Source: Microbacterium sp. BK668
Lineage (GTDB): Bacteria > Actinomycetota > Actinomycetes > Actinomycetales > Microbacteriaceae
Reading direction: 5' to 3'
Assembly (NCBI RefSeq): GCF_004362195.1
Contig: NZ_SNWG01000001.1
Coordinates: 1,488,001-1,552,000 of the forward strand
DNA: 64,000 nt
The notes below the pieces were generated by a model. The model worked only from the letters and a program-made list of their open reading frames with translations. It had not been told where the DNA came from and searched no databases. Made by a program: the position numbers and the translations under genes. Each line of letters starts with the position of its first letter. Positions within the stretch are counted from its first letter, which is position 1. This document shows positions 15,473 through 24,280 of the stretch, in pieces.

Positions 15473-16621
15473 ATGCGGATCCTGCACACCTCGGACTGGC
15501 ACATCGGGCGGTCGTTCCACGGCCATGCCACGCTCGATGCGCTCCGAGTCGTGCTCGCCGCCCTGACCGAGCAGGTACGCGAGCGCGAGGTCGACGTCGT
15601 GGTCGTCGCGGGCGACGTGTTCGATTCCGCGACGCCCTCGGCCGACTGCTACACGCTGCTGACGGAGGCGCTCGCGGGACTGTCGGATGCCGGTGCGCAG
15701 CTCGTCGTCACGAGCGGGAACCACGACTCCGCGGCGCGCCTCGGCTTCCAGTCGGCCCTGCTGCGCGCAGGGATCCACGTCGTGACGAAGCCCGAACAGG
15801 TGGGCACGCCGATCACGATCCACGACGATCACGGGCCGGTCCACTTCTACGGCATCCCCTACCTCGAGCCCGCCATCGTGCGGCGGCTGTGGCCCGACGT
15901 GCGTTCTCAGCAGCAGGCGCTGACGCAGGCGATGACCCTCATCCGAGCCGACCTCGCGCAGCGCGGCGGCCGCTCGGTCGCCGTCGCGCACTGCTTCGCC
16001 GCCGGGGTCGAGCCCACCCCGAATCTGGAGCGCGAGATCCGGCAGGGGAGTCTCGACGTCGTGCCCATGACCGTGCTCGAGGGGCCCGACTACGTGGCGC
16101 TCGGCCACATCCACGGTCGCCAGCGGCTGAGCGACCGCGTGCGTTACGCCGGTGCTCCGCTGCACTACAGCTTCGGCGAGGGCGGCAAGCCGCGCGGATC
16201 CTGGCTCGTCGAGCTGGATGCCTCGGGCTACGCCTCGGCCGAATGGCTCGACCTGCCCGTGCCCCGTGCGCTCACGACACTGCGAGCGCCGTTCGACGAG
16301 CTGCTGACGCACGAGCGGTTCGCCGACGTCGCGGACGCATGGGTCTGCGCGCAGTACACCGACGCGACGCCGCAGCTCGACACGATGCGCCGCCTGCAGG
16401 CCCGGTTCCCGTTCTGCGCGACGGTGATGCACACGCCCGAGGGCGTTCCCGCCGCCGACGGCCGCACCTACGCGGGCCGCGTGCGCGACGCGCGCAGCGA
16501 CGTCGAGCTCTTCGACGCCTTTCTCGTCCATGTGCGCGCGGGGGAGGGTGCGACGGATGCCGAGCTCGAGGTCATCCGCGACCTCATCGGCGAGCACGCC
16601 CTCGCGGAGGCCACCGCGTGA
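15473..16621 (+). CDS. sbcD: exonuclease SbcD (Mre11-like)
   Basis: 382 residues. All phosphoesterase motifs are readable: SDWHIGR (7-13), GDVFDS (about 47-52), SGNHDSA (about 82-88), VAHCF (about 174) and GHIHGR (about 207-212), which bind the two manganese ions. With SbcC it forms the ATP-dependent nuclease that opens hairpins and processes double-strand breaks. The stop overlaps the sbcC start by 4 nt (GTGA), so the subunits are co-translated. The gene is led by a probable leaderless promoter. Confidence 0.95.
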   Translation: MRILHTSDWHIGRSFHGHATLDALRVVLAALTEQVREREVDVVVVAGDVFDSATPSADCYTLLTEALAGLSDAGAQLVVTSGNHDSAARLGFQSALLRAGIHVVTKPEQVGTPITIHDDHGPVHFYGIPYLEPAIVRRLWPDVRSQQQALTQAMTLIRADLAQRGGRSVAVAHCFAAGVEPTPNLEREIRQGSLDVVPMTVLEGPDYVALGHIHGRQRLSDRVRYAGAPLHYSFGEGGKPRGSWLVELDASGYASAEWLDLPVPRALTTLRAPFDELLTHERFADVADAWVCAQYTDATPQLDTMRRLQARFPFCATVMHTPEGVPAADGRTYAGRVRDARSDVELFDAFLVHVRAGEGATDAELEVIRDLIGEHALAEATA

Positions 16622-19600
16622 AGCTGCACCGACTCGAGCTGGAGGGCTTCGGCCCGTTCCGCGAGCGGCAGACCGTCGACTTCGACGCCTACGCCGACGA
16701 CGGCATCTTCCTCATCGCCGGACGCACGGGCGCGGGGAAGTCGAGCGTGCTCGACGGCGTCTGCTTCGCGCTGTACGGCTCCGCGCCGCGGTACGACGGC
16801 GCCGACCGGCGCCTGCGCAGCGATCACTGTGCGCCGGAGGACCCGACATCCGTCACCCTCGAGTTCAGCGCCGCGGGAGGGCGATGGCGGCTCACGCGCT
16901 CGCCGGAGTACGAGCGGCCCAAGCTGCGCGGCACCGGGATGACGACCGAGCCGCACCGCGCCGAGCTGCTCGAGGAGGTCGACGGGCGTTGGATCGGCCG
17001 CGCCGCGCGCCCCGTCGACGTCGCGCACGCCGTCGACGAGCTGCTGGGCCTCAACCAGCAGCAGTTCCTGCAGGTGATCCTGCTGGCGCAGAACCGCTTC
17101 GCCGAGTTCCTGCTCGCCCGCAGCGACGATCGGCAGAAGCTCCTGCGCCGGCTGTTCGGCACCCGGACGTACGAGGACTATCAGTCCGCGCTGGATCAGC
17201 GGCGCAAGGATGCCGAGGCCGCCGTCTCGTCGGGCGGGGAGCTCGTCGAGCTGCTCCTGGGCGAGGCCGAGAAGGTGCTGAGGGAGCACGCCCTCGAGGG
17301 CGAGGCCGCGGAGGGGCGCCGATCGGTCGCGGAGCGGCTCGAAGACTTGCGCCGCGGCCTGCAGCGCGCGGACTACCGCGTCGAGACGCTCGCTCGAGAG
17401 GCGGACGACGCCGACGCGGCCCATCGAGAGGCGCAGGCGTCTTTCGCGGCGGCGAAGGAGCTGCGCGAGGCGCAGGAGCGCCGGACTCGTTCGCGCGTGG
17501 CTCTCGCGCGTCTCGAAGCCGACGCTCCGCGCATCGCGGCCGGTCGCCTCGAGCTCGAACGCGCCCTCGCGGCCGAGGCCGTGCGCGCACCGATCGAGAC
17601 CGCGCGTCGGGCCGCGGAGGCCCTCGCCTCGGCGTTGCGAGCGGAGGAGGCGGCGAGGACGGGCTGGCTCGCGCACGACGCGGCCGGCGAGACGGATGCC
17701 GCGTCGCTCCGCGCCCGGATCGCGCGGCTCACGGGCGATCTCGCCGTGTGGGCGGGCGCTGCCGAGACCGAGCGGGCTCTCGCTCCGCTGGAGGCCGCAC
17801 TCGCCCGCGACGCCGCCGGGATCGAGGAGCAGGCGGCGGTCGTCGCGGAGCTGGACGCCGCCCGGGCCCAGCTCCCCGACGCGCTTGCGGCGCTCGACGC
17901 GCAGCTCGCGCCGGCGCGGGAAGCGGCGGGATCGGTTGGCGCCGCTCGTGAACGGCTCGCCGGGATCGAGCTGAGGCTCGACGCGGCGCGAGAAGCCGAG
18001 GAACTCGCCGAGGCGCTGCGAGCGGCCGACGCCGATCGTCTCGACGCCGTCGAAGCGCACGATCACGCCCGCTCCGCTGTCACGCAGCTCCTCCGCCGAC
18101 GGCTTGCCGGGCACGCGGCGGAGCTCGCGGCCGGCCTCGTCGAGGGCGAGCCGTGCGCCGTATGCGGGGCGACCGCTCACCCTCATCCCGCGGAGCCCGT
18201 CGACGAGCCGGTGACCGACGATCTGCTCGCCGCCGTGGAGCGAGCGCGTGATCGCGCTGCCGGCATCGAGACCGAGGCCGCCGAGCTGGCGCGCGCGGCG
18301 CGCGAGGCGCACGCCGCGGCGAGCGCGCGGGCCGGGGGCGGAGCCGTCGCCGAGCTGACCATCGCGCGGAAGCAGGCCGATGCACTCCTCCGCGACGTCG
18401 AAGCGGCCGTCGTGCTGTGCGATCGGCTCGCCGCGGAGCGCGTCGAGCTCGTCGCGATGGATGCCGCGGCCGCCGCTGAGCGCGAGGAGCTCGCCGCCGC
18501 CCTGGCCGCCGCCCGCGAGGCGCTGGCGGCGAAGTCGGCGGAGGCCGAGGCTGCTCGGGCGGCGGTGTCATCGGCGCGAGGCGGCTTCGCGACGGTCGCG
18601 GAGCGGATCGCCGCGGCCGCGACGCTCCGCGACGCCGCCGGCGCGCTGACGGATGCCCTCGACCGGACCGCGACGGCGCGGGTTCAGGATGCCGAGGCCC
18701 GCGCCGACCGCGATGCCCGGGTGGCGGCATCCATGTTCACCGGCGACAAGACGGCGGGCCCGGACGATGCGGTGATCGCGGCGACGGCGGCTCTCCGCGA
18801 TGCGGCGACGCGTGCCCGACTCGACGAGGACATCCGCGCCCACGACGCGGCGCTGCGCGCCGAGCGCGACAGGCTGCGCGAGCTCGAACTGGAGCTCGCC
18901 GGCGTGCCCGACGAGCACATCGACGTCGCCGCGGCGGCGGCCGCCCTCGAGACCGCGCGAAGCCGCTGGTCGGCGGCGGCTCAGGCGATGCTCCGAACAG
19001 AGCAGCTCGCGGCCCGCGTGCGCGACCTGCTCTCGCGGGCGGAGGCAGAGCACGCGGGCATCGAGGTGCTCGCGGCCGAGGCATCCGTCATCGCGAGACT
19101 GGCGAACGCGGTCGCCGGGCGCCCGCCGAACACCCTGCGGATGACGCTCGAGGCCTTCGTGCTGGCGGCGGAGCTGGAAGAGATCGTCGAGGCCGCCAAC
19201 CTGCGGCTGTCGGAGATGTCGGCGGGGCGCTACCTGATCCAGCACACTGACGCGCGGGCCGCGCGCAACGCGGCATCCGGGCTCGGCCTCGAGATCTTCG
19301 ACTCCTTCACCGGCATGCCGCGACCGGCACAGTCCCTGTCGGGGGGTGAGACCTTCCTCGCGTCGCTCGCGCTCGCGTTGGGGCTCGCCGAGGTCGTCAC
19401 GTCCCGCGCCGGCGGTGTGCGGCTGGACACTCTCTTCATCGACGAGGGATTCGGCTCCCTGGACGGCGACACGCTCGAGCTCGCGATGCGCACGCTCGAC
19501 GAGCTCCGCCAGGGCGGTCGCACGGTCGGCGTCATCAGCCACGTCGAGGCGATGAAGGAGCAGCTCCCGGCCCAGCTCGTGGTCGAGGCGACACCTCGGG

Positions 19601-19650
19601 GACCGAGCGTGGTCCGGGCGCAGGTCGTCTCAGCCGGCGCGCTCGCCTGA
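16618..19650 (+). CDS. sbcC: exonuclease SbcC (Rad50-like ATPase)
   Basis: 1010 residues, GTG start overlapping the sbcD stop. Walker A GRTGAGKSS is at 35-43. Two long Ala/Glu/Arg-rich coiled-coil stretches flank a zinc hook, EPCAVCG (C513/C516). The C-terminal half of the ATPase holds the signature LSGGETF (about 905) and Walker B LFIDEGFGSLD (about 938-948). The coiled coils tether DNA ends and the head regulates SbcD. Length and order fit actinobacterial SbcC. Confidence 0.95.
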   Translation: MKLHRLELEGFGPFRERQTVDFDAYADDGIFLIAGRTGAGKSSVLDGVCFALYGSAPRYDGADRRLRSDHCAPEDPTSVTLEFSAAGGRWRLTRSPEYERPKLRGTGMTTEPHRAELLEEVDGRWIGRAARPVDVAHAVDELLGLNQQQFLQVILLAQNRFAEFLLARSDDRQKLLRRLFGTRTYEDYQSALDQRRKDAEAAVSSGGELVELLLGEAEKVLREHALEGEAAEGRRSVAERLEDLRRGLQRADYRVETLAREADDADAAHREAQASFAAAKELREAQERRTRSRVALARLEADAPRIAAGRLELERALAAEAVRAPIETARRAAEALASALRAEEAARTGWLAHDAAGETDAASLRARIARLTGDLAVWAGAAETERALAPLEAALARDAAGIEEQAAVVAELDAARAQLPDALAALDAQLAPAREAAGSVGAARERLAGIELRLDAAREAEELAEALRAADADRLDAVEAHDHARSAVTQLLRRRLAGHAAELAAGLVEGEPCAVCGATAHPHPAEPVDEPVTDDLLAAVERARDRAAGIETEAAELARAAREAHAAASARAGGGAVAELTIARKQADALLRDVEAAVVLCDRLAAERVELVAMDAAAAAEREELAAALAAAREALAAKSAEAEAARAAVSSARGGFATVAERIAAAATLRDAAGALTDALDRTATARVQDAEARADRDARVAASMFTGDKTAGPDDAVIAATAALRDAATRARLDEDIRAHDAALRAERDRLRELELELAGVPDEHIDVAAAAAALETARSRWSAAAQAMLRTEQLAARVRDLLSRAEAEHAGIEVLAAEASVIARLANAVAGRPPNTLRMTLEAFVLAAELEEIVEAANLRLSEMSAGRYLIQHTDARAARNAASGLGLEIFDSFTGMPRPAQSLSGGETFLASLALALGLAEVVTSRAGGVRLDTLFIDEGFGSLDGDTLELAMRTLDELRQGGRTVGVISHVEAMKEQLPAQLVVEATPRGPSVVRAQVVSAGALA

Positions 19651-19692
19651 CCCGCGGGCGCCGACGCCCTCGACGATCCCCGGGACGCTCGC

Positions 19693-19724
19693 GGGAACCC
19701 CGGTCCAGCCTGCCGGGCTTTCCC
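19693..19724 (+). terminator. hairpin downstream of sbcC
   Basis: GGGAA and CCCGG pair with CCGGG and TTCCC with a small mismatch, 43 bp after the sbcC stop. There is no T-run after it; a weak candidate. Confidence 0.3.
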
Positions 19725-19750
19725 GTCCGGTCGCAGCGCAGAAGTCGTCA

Positions 19751-19780
19751 TTGTGCCCACGCGATGGTCCGGTATATCGT
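19751..19780 (+). promoter_or_regulatory. candidate promoter of an orphan transcript
   Basis: TTGTGC (19751-19756) and TATCGT (19775-19780) are spaced by 18 bp, with an alternative TATATC at 19773. No gene follows for 320 bp; the next strong structure is the 13-bp hairpin at 19907-19942. Confidence 0.35.
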
Positions 19781-19786
19781 TTCCGC

Positions 19787-19945
19787 GGAGACCGGCCCGC
19801 CCGACGGGTCTTCAACGATGCGACTTGCGCGCGGCCGTCCGGCCGTGCACGACAACGGTTTCCTGTCCACGCAGCAGAGTCAGGAAGCGCAATGGCGCTG
19901 GGGGAGAAACGGCGCTCCGAGGTTCCGCCCGGAGCGCCGTTTCCA
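19787..19945 (+). ncRNA. possible structured small RNA
   Basis: The stretch between the promoter-like pair at 19751-19780 and the strong hairpin at 19907-19942 would give an RNA of about 160 nt. It contains further self-complementary segments (GCGGCCG with CGGCCGTGC near 19830, TTCCTG with CAGGAA near 19860-19885). It has no convincing open frame and matches no RNA family I can name. It could instead be the tail of the sbcC transcript. Confidence 0.25.
19907..19942 (+). terminator. strong 13-bp hairpin
   Basis: 19907-19919 pairs perfectly with 19930-19942 over 13 bp, loop 10 nt, ending in TTT. It is the best terminator-like structure in the window and lies between sbcC and the SGNH hydrolase. 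Confidence 0.7.
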
Positions 19946-19964
19946 CGCGGGGCGGGGCGCGCCG

Positions 19965-19993
19965 TTGTCAGCCGCTCGACGCGGGTATAGGTT
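19965..19993 (+). promoter_or_regulatory. candidate promoter of the SGNH hydrolase
   Basis: TTGTCA (19965-19970, 5/6) and TAGGTT (19988-19993) are spaced by 17 bp just after the hairpin at 19907-19942. The leader would be about 100 nt long. Confidence 0.5.
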
Positions 19994-20101
19994 GTGCGCC
20001 AGATCGGTCCGCTCCGGACCGGTCACGCCTACACCGCCGGTGCCGCGGACGACTCACGGACGAGTGGCCCACCCGCCGACCTGAGTTGTCCTGGGGGACT
20101 C

Positions 20102-20941
20102 ATGCGCGTATCCAAGGCCGGGCGACGCGCCCTGGCCGCTGTCCTCGCCGGCGTGATCGCCGTCGGCTCGCTCTTCGCCTCGTCGGCCGCGTCGGCCGCA
20201 CCGGCCCTTCCCGCCCGCATGGCGGCGCTGGGCGATTCCATCTCGCAGGCCGCCATGACGTGCTCGGCGCTGCTGTCGTGTCCGGCGAACAGCTGGTCGA
20301 CGGGAACGACCACGTCCGTCGTGTCGCACGCGGCGCGACTGCGTGCGGCGGGGGCGACGTCGCTCGTCGCCTACAACGACGCCGTCAGTTCGTCGTTGTC
20401 CTCGGCACTCGCCACGCAGGCGTCGCGCGCGGTCTCGCAGGGCGCGCAGTACGTCACGATCGAGATCGGCGCGAACGACGCGTGCACCAAGACCGTCGCC
20501 GGGATGACGTCGGTCGCGACCTTCACGGCCAACGTGCAGGCCGGCCTCTCGACGCTCGCGGCCGGCGCGAATCAGCCGGAGATCTTCGTGGCGTCGATCC
20601 CGAACCTGTTGAGGATGTACGAGCTCAACAAGGGGAGCTTCACCGCCCGACTCACGTGGGCGAGCCTGGGCATCTGCCAGTCGCTGCTGGCCAATCCGTC
20701 GAGCACGAACGCCGCCGACGTCAATCGCCGCAACGCCGTACAGCAGCGGGTCAACGAGTTCAACGCCGCCCTCGCGGCCGTCTGCGCCGCGACGGCGAAG
20801 TGCCGCTTCGACAACTACGCGGTCGCGAACTACGCCTTCACCAAAGCCGACATCTCGACCCGCGACTACTTCCACCCGTCGATCACGGGGCAGGCGAGAC
20901 TCGCCGCCATCACGTGGCCGACCACCCAGTGGGCGTCGTAG
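20102..20941 (+). CDS. secreted SGNH-family lipase/esterase
   Basis: 279 residues. Residues 1-33 form a Sec signal peptide ending in ASAAP. The SGNH blocks are present: GDSIS (about 43-47) with the nucleophile serine, IEIGANDACT (about 121-130) with the block III Asn, and a C-terminal DYFHPS with Asp and His. Six cysteines in the mature part suggest disulfides, as in Streptomyces-type extracellular lipases. A lipase-maturation-factor-like gene lies next, convergent. Confidence 0.88.
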   Translation: MRVSKAGRRALAAVLAGVIAVGSLFASSAASAAPALPARMAALGDSISQAAMTCSALLSCPANSWSTGTTTSVVSHAARLRAAGATSLVAYNDAVSSSLSSALATQASRAVSQGAQYVTIEIGANDACTKTVAGMTSVATFTANVQAGLSTLAAGANQPEIFVASIPNLLRMYELNKGSFTARLTWASLGICQSLLANPSSTNAADVNRRNAVQQRVNEFNAALAAVCAATAKCRFDNYAVANYAFTKADISTRDYFHPSITGQARLAAITWPTTQWAS

Positions 20942-21007
20942 GGAGTCGCGCGTCGGTCGGAGGCTCTGGGTCCCGCTTCGCTCGCTCCTCGACCGGAAGG
21001 GTGCCTC

Positions 21008-22492
21008 TCAGTCCCGCAGGCGGAGGGGGCGCACGAGGAGGCGCGGCTCGTCGCGCACCCAGCGCTCGCCCGTGGCACGGAACTCCGCTCGGGTCGAGAA
21101 GCGGTAGTGGTACGACACGACGCGGATCGCGCGCGGGCGCTCGCCGGCGAAGGGATCGCGGGCCAGCAGCCGCAGGGTCGCGGCATCCGATTCCAGCAAC
21201 CTCATGAGGAACGTCAGGAACCAGTCCTCGAGCGATCGGCCGAGCGGAAGGAACCACATCAGCCAGTCCAGCCGCAGGTGATAGGGCGCCCACTGCCGCG
21301 GGATGCGGCGCACATCGCCCGGCTTGCCCTTGAAGCCGTACTCGAGCCAATCGTCGTCGTCGGGGTCGTCGGAGGCGGTCCCCTCGACCACGTACTCGAT
21401 GCGCCGCTTCGTCACGGTGCCGAAGGCGCCGTAGGCGCTGGCGAGCTGCCAGCGGTTGAAGCTCGCGTTCATGAGCTGCCGCCGAGCCGCGAGGTTCTGC
21501 GCGGCGGGCCAGCTGATCGCGAGGTAGAGCACGAACACGGCCGTCGTCATCACGACCCAGTACAGCGGCATCCCGTTCACGAGCAAGGGCAGGTCGGACG
21601 GCGCGCGAGCGGACGCGGCGCCGATGCCCGGAATGCCGAATCCCGCGAACGCGATGACGATCGTGGCCCAGTTGAGCCACGCGAAGTTGCCGGTGACGAC
21701 GAGCCACGCCTGGGTGGCGACGATGATGGATGCCGCGACCGCCCCCACGATCGCAGGTGCCGGCCCGGGCAGCACGAGGCCCAGCAGCGGTGCGAAGACG
21801 AACCACGGCACGACCAGCTGCGCGAAGTGGTTCCCCAGGACCTCGCCCTGGTGGAACCATCGCGGCAGAAGATGCGCCTGGCGGCTGAGCGGCCCGGGCA
21901 TGGGCTGCGTCTCGTGGTGGTACGTCAGCGCCGTGAGGTCGCGCCACTCGCGCCCGCCGCGGATCTTGATCATCCCGGCGCCGAACTCGAGGCGGAACAG
22001 GAGCCACCAGAACAGCACGATCACGAGCGTCGGCGGCGGCTCGCCGTTCGAGCCGAGGAACGCAGCGAGGAACCCGGCTTCGAGGAGGAGCATCTCCCAC
22101 CCGAACCCGTAGAACGTCTGGCCGATCGAGACGATCGACATGTAGCCGAACCACACGGCGAGGAAGCACACCATCGGCACCCACGGGGGCCCGAGCTGGG
22201 GGAGCCCGGCGACCAGCGCCGCCCCGACGAGGATGCCCGCCCAGCAGAGGGCCGCCAGGCGCTTGTCGGTGTAACGGAACCGGAGGAAGAGGGTGGGGCG
22301 CAGCATCCGCCCCCGCGACCGCGACGAGCGCGCCCACTCGAGCAGATCCGGCGCCGGCAGGAGCCCGCGCTCGCCGAGGAGCGCGCGGAACTGGTTGAGC
22401 GACGAGACGAACGCCACGATGTAGAGCGCCGCGATCCCGCGCTGCAGCACCTGCCGGGCGAACTCGAAGTCGACCGCCGCGAACCCGTCCAT
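21008..22492 (-). CDS. lipase maturation factor-family membrane protein
   Basis: 494 residues. Roughly eight to ten membrane segments fill residues 10-320 and a soluble domain follows (about 330-494). The start FARQVLQRGIAALYIVAF, the GFGWEMLLLEAGF stretch, FRLEFGAGMIKIRG and YHHETQPMPG are close to the LMF1 family, which in animals is needed for secretion of lipases. Bacterial members have no proven role. ATG 22492 was chosen because it places the conserved opening at residue 1; the frame is open to ATG 22561. It lies next to a secreted SGNH lipase, which fits the family name but is only circumstantial. Confidence 0.82.
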   Translation of the reverse strand: MDGFAAVDFEFARQVLQRGIAALYIVAFVSSLNQFRALLGERGLLPAPDLLEWARSSRSRGRMLRPTLFLRFRYTDKRLAALCWAGILVGAALVAGLPQLGPPWVPMVCFLAVWFGYMSIVSIGQTFYGFGWEMLLLEAGFLAAFLGSNGEPPPTLVIVLFWWLLFRLEFGAGMIKIRGGREWRDLTALTYHHETQPMPGPLSRQAHLLPRWFHQGEVLGNHFAQLVVPWFVFAPLLGLVLPGPAPAIVGAVAASIIVATQAWLVVTGNFAWLNWATIVIAFAGFGIPGIGAASARAPSDLPLLVNGMPLYWVVMTTAVFVLYLAISWPAAQNLAARRQLMNASFNRWQLASAYGAFGTVTKRRIEYVVEGTASDDPDDDDWLEYGFKGKPGDVRRIPRQWAPYHLRLDWLMWFLPLGRSLEDWFLTFLMRLLESDAATLRLLARDPFAGERPRAIRVVSYHYRFSTRAEFRATGERWVRDEPRLLVRPLRLRD

Positions 22493-22646
22493 GATGTCGC
22501 AGTCTCGCACCGGGGAACGGATGCTGCGACGGGGGTTGACGGCCGCCAGCGCCGCGGCCACGAACTACGGCGGGTACCGGTGCGAGGCGCGACCCGATGC
22601 GTCAGGATGAAGGTGCGGCTCGCCCCCCGCAGGAAGAGGCTTCTCG

Positions 22647-23222
22647 ATGGAATCCGTTCTCCTCGACACACCCTCCGGCATCGGAGCCCGCCTGGGGTGG
22701 GACCCGAAGCTCACCGAGCACGACCGCAAGCGGATCCTCGCTCGGCAGCTCGTCGCGTCGCGCCTGGGCGTCGAGGAGAAGTCCGTGCGCATCGAGCGAG
22801 AGGCTCCCGCGCAGTTCGGCTTCCACACGCAGCTGTTCGCCGAGGTCGACGACGAGGAGGTTCCGCTGGAGATCCGCACGGCGAGCTTCCGCGCCGCGAC
22901 CGTCGCCGCCGTCGCCGAGCCCGGTGTCAAGGTCGGCCTCGACCTGCGCGACGCGCACCCCGACGATGCCACCACGTCGGAGATGAAGCGCCACTCGCAC
23001 CTCTTCGACAACGACGACCTCCCCGCGCTGCTGTCGCACTGGACGAAGGTGCAGGCCGTGCGCGAGGCGGACGGCCGCGGAGTGCGCGTGAAGCCGGATT
23101 ACGTGCGCCTCGACCTGTCGCGGAACAAGGGCTGGATCCCCGACCGTCCGGTGCACTACTCCCTGGTGGACCTTTCGCGCGACGGGTGGATCATCACCCT
23201 CGCGTACGGGAACGAGGCGTAG
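22647..23222 (+). CDS. 4'-phosphopantetheinyl transferase-superfamily-like protein
   Basis: 191 residues. The motif VGLDLRD (about 96-102) resembles the magnesium-binding (V/I)GxD motif of PPTases, and SHWTKVQAVREADGRG (about 129-144) resembles the second motif WxxKEAxxK..G, but the usual Glu after Lys is Val here. If active it would move phosphopantetheine onto carrier proteins; the change makes activity doubtful. No polyketide or peptide synthetase is in the window. GGAAGAGG near 22630 is a plausible ribosome binding site. Confidence 0.55.
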   Translation: MESVLLDTPSGIGARLGWDPKLTEHDRKRILARQLVASRLGVEEKSVRIEREAPAQFGFHTQLFAEVDDEEVPLEIRTASFRAATVAAVAEPGVKVGLDLRDAHPDDATTSEMKRHSHLFDNDDLPALLSHWTKVQAVREADGRGVRVKPDYVRLDLSRNKGWIPDRPVHYSLVDLSRDGWIITLAYGNEA

Positions 23223-23247
23223 CCCCACAGCGGGGCCGGAGGCGGAG

Positions 23248-24273
23248 ATGTCTCGCGAACGGCCCATCCTCGTCACGGGAGCGACCGGCTTCATCGCCGG
23301 GCACGTCATTTCCGAGCTGCTCCGCCACGGTTACGACGTGCGTGCGACGGTGCGCGACTCCTCCCGAGCGGACGTCGACCACCTCCGCGCGGTCGCCCGC
23401 GAGGAGGGATACGCCTTCGACCTCGTCGAGGCCTCCCTCGACGCCGACGACGGCTGGTCCGAGGCGCTGCGGGGCGCGATCGCGGTCATCCACGTCGCCT
23501 CTCCGCTGCCGAAATCGCGCCCGCGCGACCCCGACGAGGTCATCCGGCCGGCCGTCGACGGCACGGAGCGGGTGCTCCGCGCCGCGATCGCCGCCGGCGC
23601 CGAGCGCGTCGTCATGACGTCGTCGATCGCCGCCGTGCTGGGCGGGCACGACCTCCGCGACGGCCGCGTGCGCACCGAGGAGGACTGGTCGATCGTCGAG
23701 AGGTGCGAGCCGTACGAGGCGAGCAAGACCCTCGCCGAGCGCGCGGCCTGGGAGGTCGCCGCGGGGTCGGAGCTCGAGCTCGTGACGATCTGCCCGGGCT
23801 TCGTGCTCGGGCCGCTGCAGCGCGCGGGAACCAACACCTCGATGGACGTCGTCGATCAGCTGCTCGCGCGGACGATTCCGGCGATGCCCCACATGGGTTT
23901 CTCCGTCGTCGACGTGCGGGACGTCGCGATCGCGCACCGGCTCGCGCTCGAGAAGGTGAAGGCGGCCGGCCACCGGTACATCGTCGCGGGGGACGCGACG
24001 TGGCTGAGCGAGATCGCCGAGATCCTGGCCGCCGAGTACCGACCGCGCGGCTACCGGGTGCCGACCGCCGAGCTGCCCGCGTTCGTCGTGCGAGCGGGCG
24101 CACTCGTCAATCCCTCGCTCCGGCTCGCCGTGCCGCTGCTGGATCAGCCGATCCTGGTGTCGTCGGCGCGGGCGCGGGGCGAGCTCGGCTGGCGACGACG
24201 GCCGATGCGGGAGACGGTGATCGACGCCGCCGAGTCGCTCATCGCGTTCGGGCGCGCTCCGGGTCGTCGGTGA
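23248..24273 (+). CDS. NAD(P)-dependent epimerase/reductase (dihydroflavonol-4-reductase-like SDR)
   Basis: 341 residues of the extended short-chain dehydrogenase family. The Rossmann motif GATGFIAGH is at 11-19, the catalytic Ser is in MTSSIAAV (about 118-125) and the Tyr-Lys pair is in YEASK (about 156-160). RATVRDSS near 32-39 follows the second strand with an Arg that often favours NADPH. Such enzymes reduce ketones or aldehydes; the substrate is unknown. It starts 25 bp after the PPTase-like gene and may share its transcript. It ends 7 bp from the convergent nadE stop. Confidence 0.85.
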   Translation: MSRERPILVTGATGFIAGHVISELLRHGYDVRATVRDSSRADVDHLRAVAREEGYAFDLVEASLDADDGWSEALRGAIAVIHVASPLPKSRPRDPDEVIRPAVDGTERVLRAAIAAGAERVVMTSSIAAVLGGHDLRDGRVRTEEDWSIVERCEPYEASKTLAERAAWEVAAGSELELVTICPGFVLGPLQRAGTNTSMDVVDQLLARTIPAMPHMGFSVVDVRDVAIAHRLALEKVKAAGHRYIVAGDATWLSEIAEILAAEYRPRGYRVPTAELPAFVVRAGALVNPSLRLAVPLLDQPILVSSARARGELGWRRRPMRETVIDAAESLIAFGRAPGRR

Positions 24274-24280
24274 GCGTGCC

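Noticed and set aside
15334..19650. Out-of-frame plus-strand reading over sbcD and sbcC (1,438 codons)
   Set aside because: The frame that contains the SbcD and SbcC catalytic motifs is unambiguous; this frame is Arg-rich shadow.
19787..19945. Known riboswitch (for example cyclic di-AMP) before the SGNH hydrolase
   Set aside because: I could not match the conserved bases of any riboswitch I know, and the strong hairpin is followed by a separate promoter for the hydrolase.
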